DNA from: Pseudomonas helvetica
GTDB taxonomy: Bacteria > Pseudomonadota > Gammaproteobacteria > Pseudomonadales > Pseudomonadaceae
Direction of reading: 5' to 3'
Assembly: GCF_039908645.1 (NCBI RefSeq)
Contig: NZ_CP150917.1
Coordinates: forward strand, 1,026,501-1,090,500
Length of the DNA stretch: 64,000 nt
Shown piece by piece: positions 56,843-64,000 of this stretch; position 1 is the stretch's first letter, and each line of letters starts with the position of its first letter. Below the pieces are notes generated by a model. The model was not told where the DNA came from and searched no databases. It worked only from the letters and a program-made list of their open reading frames with translations. Both the position numbers and the translations under genes were made by a program.

Positions 56843-58189
56843 GTGTCTCTGATCGCTTCTGACCACTTCCGCATCGTTGTCGGCCTCGGCAAGAGCGGCA
56901 TGTCCCTGGTTCGCTTCCTGGCGAACCGGGGAGTGTCGTTCGCTGTCGCCGATACGCGGGAAAATCCACCGGAGCTGGCCACGCTGCGTCGTGACTACCC
57001 GCAGGTGGAAGTGCGTTGTGGCGAGCTGGATGTCGAATTCCTCTGCCGTGCCGACGAGCTCTACGTGAGCCCTGGCCTGGCCTTGGCGACACCGGCCCTG
57101 CAGGCGGCGGCTGCCCGTGGCGTGAAGCTGTCGGGTGATATCGAATTGTTCGCACGTAATGCGAAGGCGCCGATTGTCGCCATTACCGGCTCCAACGCAA
57201 AAAGCACCGTGACCACGCTGGTCGGCGAAATGGCGGCAGCGGCCGGCAAGCGCGTGGCGGTGGGCGGTAACCTCGGTACTCCGGCACTCGATCTGCTGAG
57301 CGACGACGTCGAGCTATACGTGATGGAACTCTCGAGCTTCCAGCTGGAGACCACCGATCAGCTGGGCGCCGAAGTGGCCACCGTGCTGAACATCAGCGAA
57401 GACCATATGGACCGTTACAGCGGTCTGCCGGCCTATCACCTGGCCAAGCACCGGATCTTCCGTGGCGCGAAGCAAGTGGTGGTCAATCGTCAGGATGCGT
57501 TGAGTCGTCCGTTGATGGGCGAGGGCCTGCCGTGCTGGACCTTCGGGCTGAACAAGCCGGATTTCAAGGCCTTTGGTCTGCGCGAGGAAAATGGCGAGAA
57601 GTATCTGGCCTTTGAATTCCAGAACCTGATGCCGGTACGCGAGTTGAAAATTCGTGGCGCGCATAACCAGTCCAACGCCCTCGCGGCCTTGGCCCTGGGG
57701 CACGCCGTGGGCCTGCCGTTCGATGCCATGCTCTCGAGCCTGCGGACTTTCGCCGGGCTTGAGCATCGCTGCCAGTGGGTCCGCGATCTGAATGGCGTGA
57801 GCTACTACAACGATTCCAAAGCCACCAACGTTGGCGCTGCCTTGGCCGCTATCGAAGGCCTGGGCGCAGATATACAAGGCAAGCTGGTGCTGATCGCCGG
57901 TGGCGATGGCAAAGGTGCCGAGTTCAAGGACCTGCGTGATCCGGTCGCGGCCAACTGCCGCGCCGTAGTGTTAATGGGGCGTGACGCCGAGCTGATTGGC
58001 CAGGCCATCGGCGATGCCGTGCCACTGATTCGCGTCAACTCGCTGATCGAAGCGGTCGAGCAATGCCGCGCCATCGCCCAGCCAGGCGATGCGGTGCTGC
58101 TGTCGCCGGCGTGCGCCAGTTTTGACATGTTCAAGAACTACGAAGAGCGTGGGCACCTGTTCGCCCGGGCCGTGGAGGACTTGGCATGA
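56843..58189 (+). CDS. murD: UDP-MurNAc-L-alanine--D-glutamate ligase
   Basis: 448-residue ATP-dependent ligase adding D-glutamate. The N-terminal Rossmann-like start is V-V-G-L-G-K-S-G-M-S; the ATP loop is G-S-N-A-K-S-T-V-T (about 114-122), a form typical of the Pseudomonas enzyme. N-D-S-K-A-T-N is present later. GTG start only five bases after mraY, and a four-base overlap with ftsW. Confidence 0.96.
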   Translation: MSLIASDHFRIVVGLGKSGMSLVRFLANRGVSFAVADTRENPPELATLRRDYPQVEVRCGELDVEFLCRADELYVSPGLALATPALQAAAARGVKLSGDIELFARNAKAPIVAITGSNAKSTVTTLVGEMAAAAGKRVAVGGNLGTPALDLLSDDVELYVMELSSFQLETTDQLGAEVATVLNISEDHMDRYSGLPAYHLAKHRIFRGAKQVVVNRQDALSRPLMGEGLPCWTFGLNKPDFKAFGLREENGEKYLAFEFQNLMPVRELKIRGAHNQSNALAALALGHAVGLPFDAMLSSLRTFAGLEHRCQWVRDLNGVSYYNDSKATNVGAALAAIEGLGADIQGKLVLIAGGDGKGAEFKDLRDPVAANCRAVVLMGRDAELIGQAIGDAVPLIRVNSLIEAVEQCRAIAQPGDAVLLSPACASFDMFKNYEERGHLFARAVEDLA

Positions 58190-59403
58190 GCTTGAGAAAT
58201 ATCATCAAGCCGTACCCGTCGCCGATCATCACCGGGCGCGGTATCGACCTCGACTTCCCGATGCTCGCCGGTTGCATGGCGTTGCTGGGGCTGGGGCTGA
58301 TCATGATTGCATCGGCATCGACCGAAGTGGCGGCAGTGCAGTCGGGCAGTGCCCTGTATTACATGATTCGTCACCTGATTTACATCGTGCTCGGCTTGGG
58401 TGCCTGCATCGTCACCATGATGATTCCGATCGCTACCTGGCAACGCCTGGGCTGGCTGATGCTGATCGGTGCATTCGGTTTGCTGGTGATGGTAATCGTC
58501 CCGGGGATCGGCCGTGAGGTGAACGGTTCGATGCGCTGGATCGGTTTCAGCTTCTTCAACGTCCAGCCTTCCGAGATTGCCAAGGTCTTTGTGGTGATCT
58601 ACCTCGCTGGTTATCTGGTGCGTCGCCAGAAAGAAGTGCGCGAAAGCTGGATGGGCTTCTTCAAGCCGTTCATCGTGCTGCTGCCAATGGCCGGCCTGCT
58701 GCTGATGGAGCCCGACTTCGGTGCCACCGTCGTGATGATGGGGGCCGCGGCGGCGATGCTGTTTTTGGGCGGCGTCGGGCTGTTCCGCTTCACCTTGATG
58801 GTGATACTGGCGGTGGTGGCGGTGGTGCTGCTGATCAAGATGCAGCCTTATCGAATGGCGCGTCTGACCACCTTCACCGATCCTTGGGCCGACCAGTTCG
58901 GTTCCGGCTACCAGTTGACCCAGGCACTGATCGCCTTCGGTCGCGGTGAGTGGCTGGGCGTTGGCCTGGGCAACAGCGTGCAGAAACAGTTCTACCTGCC
59001 GGAAGCGCACACCGACTTCGTGTTCTCGGTTCTGGCCGAAGAACTGGGCGTGGTCGGCTCCCTGGCCACCGTCGCGCTGTTCGTCTTCGTGTGCATACGC
59101 GGCATGTACATCGGGTTGTGGGCAGAAAAGGCCAAGCAATTCTTTGCCGCCTATGTCGCCTACGGCTTGTCGTTCCTGTGGATTGGTCAGTTCCTGATCA
59201 ATATCGGGGTGAACGTCGGCCTGCTGCCGACCAAGGGCCTGACCTTGCCGTTCCTCAGTTACGGCGGCAGTTCGTTGGTGATCTGCTGCGCCTGTCTTGG
59301 CTTGTTGTTGCGCATCGAATGGGAGAGTCGAACCCACTTGGGCAGCGAAGAGATGGAATTCAGCGAGAGTGACTTCGCCGAGGAGCCGACCCATGGGCGC
59401 TAA
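58186..59403 (+). CDS. ftsW: Septal peptidoglycan polymerase FtsW
   Basis: 405-residue SEDS-family glycosyltransferase with ten membrane helices that polymerises septal glycan together with FtsI. Family motifs: W-I-G-F-S-F-F-N-V-Q-P-S-E-I-A-K and late G-L-L-P-T-K-G-L-T-L-P-F-L-S-Y-G-G-S-S. The catalytic aspartate lies in the A-H-T-D-F-V-F loop region. Overlaps murD by four and murG by eleven bases. Confidence 0.96.
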   Translation: MSLRNIIKPYPSPIITGRGIDLDFPMLAGCMALLGLGLIMIASASTEVAAVQSGSALYYMIRHLIYIVLGLGACIVTMMIPIATWQRLGWLMLIGAFGLLVMVIVPGIGREVNGSMRWIGFSFFNVQPSEIAKVFVVIYLAGYLVRRQKEVRESWMGFFKPFIVLLPMAGLLLMEPDFGATVVMMGAAAAMLFLGGVGLFRFTLMVILAVVAVVLLIKMQPYRMARLTTFTDPWADQFGSGYQLTQALIAFGRGEWLGVGLGNSVQKQFYLPEAHTDFVFSVLAEELGVVGSLATVALFVFVCIRGMYIGLWAEKAKQFFAAYVAYGLSFLWIGQFLINIGVNVGLLPTKGLTLPFLSYGGSSLVICCACLGLLLRIEWESRTHLGSEEMEFSESDFAEEPTHGR

Positions 59404-60455
59404 CGTGCTGATCATGGCGGGCGGCACCGGTGGCCACGTGTTCCCGGCGCTGGCCTGCGCTCGCGAATTTCAAGCGCGCGGCTATACCGTGCACTGGCTC
59501 GGGACGCCTCGCGGAATCGAAAACGAACTGGTCCCGAATGCCGGCCTGCCGTTGCACCTGATCAACGTCAGCGGCCTGCGTGGCAAGAGCAAGCTGTCGC
59601 TGCTCAAGGCACCTTTTGTATTGCTCAAGGCGATCTGGCAGGCCCGTGCCGTCATTCGCCAGCTGAAGCCGGTCTGCGTCCTGGGCTTTGGCGGATATGT
59701 CACCGGTCCTGGTGGCGTAGCCGCCAAACTGGCTGGCGTGCCCGTGATCGTTCATGAACAGAACGCCGTCGCCGGTACCGCCAATCGGTTGCTGGTGCCG
59801 TTGGCCGCGCGAGTCTGCGAAGCTTTCCCGGACACCTTTGCTGCCAGTGGCAGCCGGCGCACTACCGGTAACCCGGTGCGCACCGAGTTGTTCCTCGATA
59901 CAGCGCGTCCAGCCCTGGCCGGACGCAAAGCGCGTTTGCTGATCCTGGGCGGAAGCCTGGGCGCAGAACCGTTGAACAAATTGCTGCCTGAAGCCCTGTC
60001 GCAGGTGCCTGTTGAACTGCGTCCGGAAGTGTTTCATCAGGCCGGTAAAAACCACGATGAAGTGACTGCCGAGCGCTATCGCACGGCCGGTGTCGAGGCG
60101 CAAGTGCAGCCTTTCATCAAAGACATGGCCCAAGCCTATGGCTGGGCCGACCTGGTGGTCTGTCGCGCTGGCGCGCTGACTGTCAGTGAGCTGGCTGCTG
60201 CCGGTCTGCCCTCGATGCTGGTGCCTTTGCCCCACGCGATCGACGATCACCAGACCCGCAATGCCGAATATTTGGCTCGTGAAGGCGCTGCCTTCCTGAT
60301 GCCGCAAAGAACGACTGGCGCAGCGGATCTCGCTGCACGCCTGACAGAGGTCTTGATGCAACCGCAACGACTCAACGACATGGCTGGCGCCGCTCGTCGC
60401 CTGGCCAAACCTGATGCAACCCGCAACGTGGTCGATATCTGCCTGGAGGTGGTTC

Positions 60456-60463
<8 letters not shown>
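59393..60463 (+). CDS. murG: UDP-GlcNAc:lipid I N-acetylglucosaminyltransferase
   Basis: 356-residue GT-B glycosyltransferase that turns lipid I into lipid II at the inner membrane face. G-G-T-G-G-H-V-F-P is the acceptor-side glycine-rich loop near residue 10, with H-E-Q-N-A-V-A-G and the donor-site region [11 protein letters not shown] and P-H-A-I-D-D-H-Q. The start at 59393 (MGANVL) overlaps ftsW by eleven bases; the frame extends upstream inside ftsW. Overlaps murC by eight. Confidence 0.97.
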
Positions 60464-62881
<2,418 letters not shown>

Positions 62882-62885
62882 GACC

Positions 62886-63752
62886 ATGCAAGGCGCCCAG
62901 CTACGTCATCAGCCATCCGCACCCGGCCGCAAGCCGGTGCCGCGGGGTGCCAGCCGAATGGTGGCCAAAGAGCCGATGTCGGTGCGCCTGCCGAAAGCCA
63001 ATTTTGGTTTTCTCAAAGCCTTGTTCTGGCCCGTGCTGTTGGTCGCGTTGGGGTTCGGTACTTACGAAGGTGCACAGCGCTTGCTGCCGTACGCCGATCG
63101 GCCGATCACCAAGATCAACGTGCAGGGCGATTTGAGTTACATCAGCCAGCAAGCAGTGCAGCAGCGGATCGCCCCGTACGTGGCGGCGAGCTTCTTCACC
63201 ATTGACCTGGCGAGCATGCGTACCGAGCTGGAACAGATGCCATGGATTGCCCACGCCGAAGTGCGTCGCGTCTGGCCTGACCAGGTGGTGATTCGCCTGG
63301 AGGAGCAACTGCCCGTGGCCCGTTGGGGTGACGAAGCGTTGCTGAACAACCAGGGGCAGGCGTTTACGCCGCGTGAATTGGCCAACTACGAACATTTGCC
63401 ACAGCTGTTCGGCCCACAACGGGCCCAGCAGCAAGTGATGCAGCAGTATCAGGTGTTGAGCCAGATGTTACGGCCATTGGGCTTCTCGATTGCCCGGCTG
63501 GAATTGCGTGAACGCGGCAGCTGGTTTCTGACCACTGGCGCGGGTAGCGCGGGCCCTGGGATCGAGCTGTTGCTGGGACGCGATCACCTGGTGGAAAAGA
63601 TGCGCCGCTTCATTGCCATCTACGACAAGACGCTTAAAGAACAGATTACGAACATTGCGCGCATCGACCTGCGTTATGCCAACGGCCTGGCCGTTGGCTG
63701 GCGGGAACCTGTAGCGCCCACGACGGCCCAACGCGCTGTCGCGAAGAATTGA
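62886..63752 (+). CDS. ftsQ: Cell division protein FtsQ
   Basis: 288-residue bitopic division protein linking cytoplasmic and periplasmic parts of the divisome. A basic cytoplasmic tail (about 1-40) is followed by one membrane helix (about 45-62) and the periplasmic POTRA domain (about 78-145, starting [13 protein letters not shown]), then the beta domain with [12 protein letters not shown]. Gap of four bases after ddlB. Confidence 0.95.
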   Translation: MQGAQLRHQPSAPGRKPVPRGASRMVAKEPMSVRLPKANFGFLKALFWPVLLVALGFGTYEGAQRLLPYADRPITKINVQGDLSYISQQAVQQRIAPYVAASFFTIDLASMRTELEQMPWIAHAEVRRVWPDQVVIRLEEQLPVARWGDEALLNNQGQAFTPRELANYEHLPQLFGPQRAQQQVMQQYQVLSQMLRPLGFSIARLELRERGSWFLTTGAGSAGPGIELLLGRDHLVEKMRRFIAIYDKTLKEQITNIARIDLRYANGLAVGWREPVAPTTAQRAVAKN

Positions 63753-63766
63753 GAAGAGGCAGGACC

Positions 63767-64000
63767 ATGGCAAACGTGCAAAGCGGCAAAATGATCGTCG
63801 GTCTGGATATCGGCACCTCCAAGGTGGTGGCGCTGGTAGGCGAGGTCGCGGCCGATGGCCAACTGGAAATCGTCGGGATCGGTACTCACCCCTCCCGCGG
63901 CCTGAAGAAGGGCGTGGTGGTGAATATCGAATCCACCGTGCAGTCCATTCAGCGTGCGATCGAAGAAGCGCAACTGATGGCTGGCTGCCGGATTCACTCG
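63767..64000 (+). CDS. ftsA: Cell division protein FtsA, 5' part
   Basis: The first 78 codons of ftsA, cut by the right edge of the window. The actin-like fold begins V-G-L-D-I-G-T-S-K-V, the first phosphate-binding loop, followed by V-A-L-V-G-E-V and the G-L-K-K-G-V-V-V-N-I-E-S segment. FtsA anchors FtsZ to the membrane. AGAGGCAGGA precedes the ATG. ftsZ is expected beyond the edge. Confidence 0.95.
   Translation, partial: MANVQSGKMIVGLDIGTSKVVALVGEVAADGQLEIVGIGTHPSRGLKKGVVVNIESTVQSIQRAIEEAQLMAGCRIHS

Overview
The window looks like chromosome of a Pseudomonas of the fluorescens group. The evidence is the protein sequences of trpS, zapE, rplM-rpsI, petABC, sspAB and the complete mra/dcw order, the high GC content, the REP/REPIN repeats whose core is GAGGGAGCTTGCTCCC, and Pseudomonas-typical families such as DUF6124 and OprD porins. 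Roughly half is conserved core and half is accessory.

Layout. Positions 1-786 hold a 239-bp tandem repeat. Each unit pairs a REPIN with a copy of the 3' end of a gene that enters from the left. Next come a two-component system (794-2781) and ogt (3333-3833). Positions 3834-9546 are a scrap-yard of mobile DNA: a group II intron reverse-transcriptase fragment, a decayed IS3 element, an IS256 tail, dispersed GGGGACGGATTTATT repeats, two lipoproteins, a GNAT acetyltransferase and a nucleotidyltransferase. This stretch is bracketed by a second, truncated copy of the ogt 3' end. Positions 9608-13847 hold an OprD porin, an MHS-type transporter and an amidase, apparently an amide uptake and hydrolysis module.

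Positions 14004-22068 are the most unusual part. A LysR regulator is divergent from a tight operon of a stand-alone adenylation enzyme, a carrier protein, two acyl-CoA-dehydrogenase-like flavoproteins, an MFS exporter, an alpha/beta hydrolase and a PanB paralogue. The adenylation pocket reads D-L-F-Y-L-A-L-V-C, one residue from the prolyl-adenylase code as I remember it. I infer a small-molecule pathway that starts from carrier-bound proline, desaturates it, and perhaps adds a one-carbon hydroxymethyl group. I do not recognise it as a known pathway.

Positions 22411-27841 return to housekeeping genes (MBL hydrolase, OmpA-like lipoprotein, zapG, a hydrolase, trpS, zapE). Positions 27841-33510 are an island inserted at the 3' end of zapE, bounded by an exact 60-bp direct repeat. 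It carries an asparaginase, an internally duplicated membrane protein of unknown family, a nitrilase-family amidase and an AT-rich flavin amino-acid 2-monooxygenase, which resembles an oxygenase/amidase route for amino-acid use. Positions 33560-38889 hold an UlaG-like hydrolase, two GlxA-type regulators, an acyl-CoA dehydrogenase and an aldo-keto reductase.

From 39138 to the end everything is core: rplM-rpsI, petABC, sspAB, then dolP-gmhA-yraN-lpoA on the minus strand, rsmI, the RNase P RNA, and the mra/dcw cell-wall and division cluster from mraZ to the start of ftsA. That cluster is preceded by a clear sigma-70 promoter and three 10-bp-spaced repeats that fit an MraZ operator.
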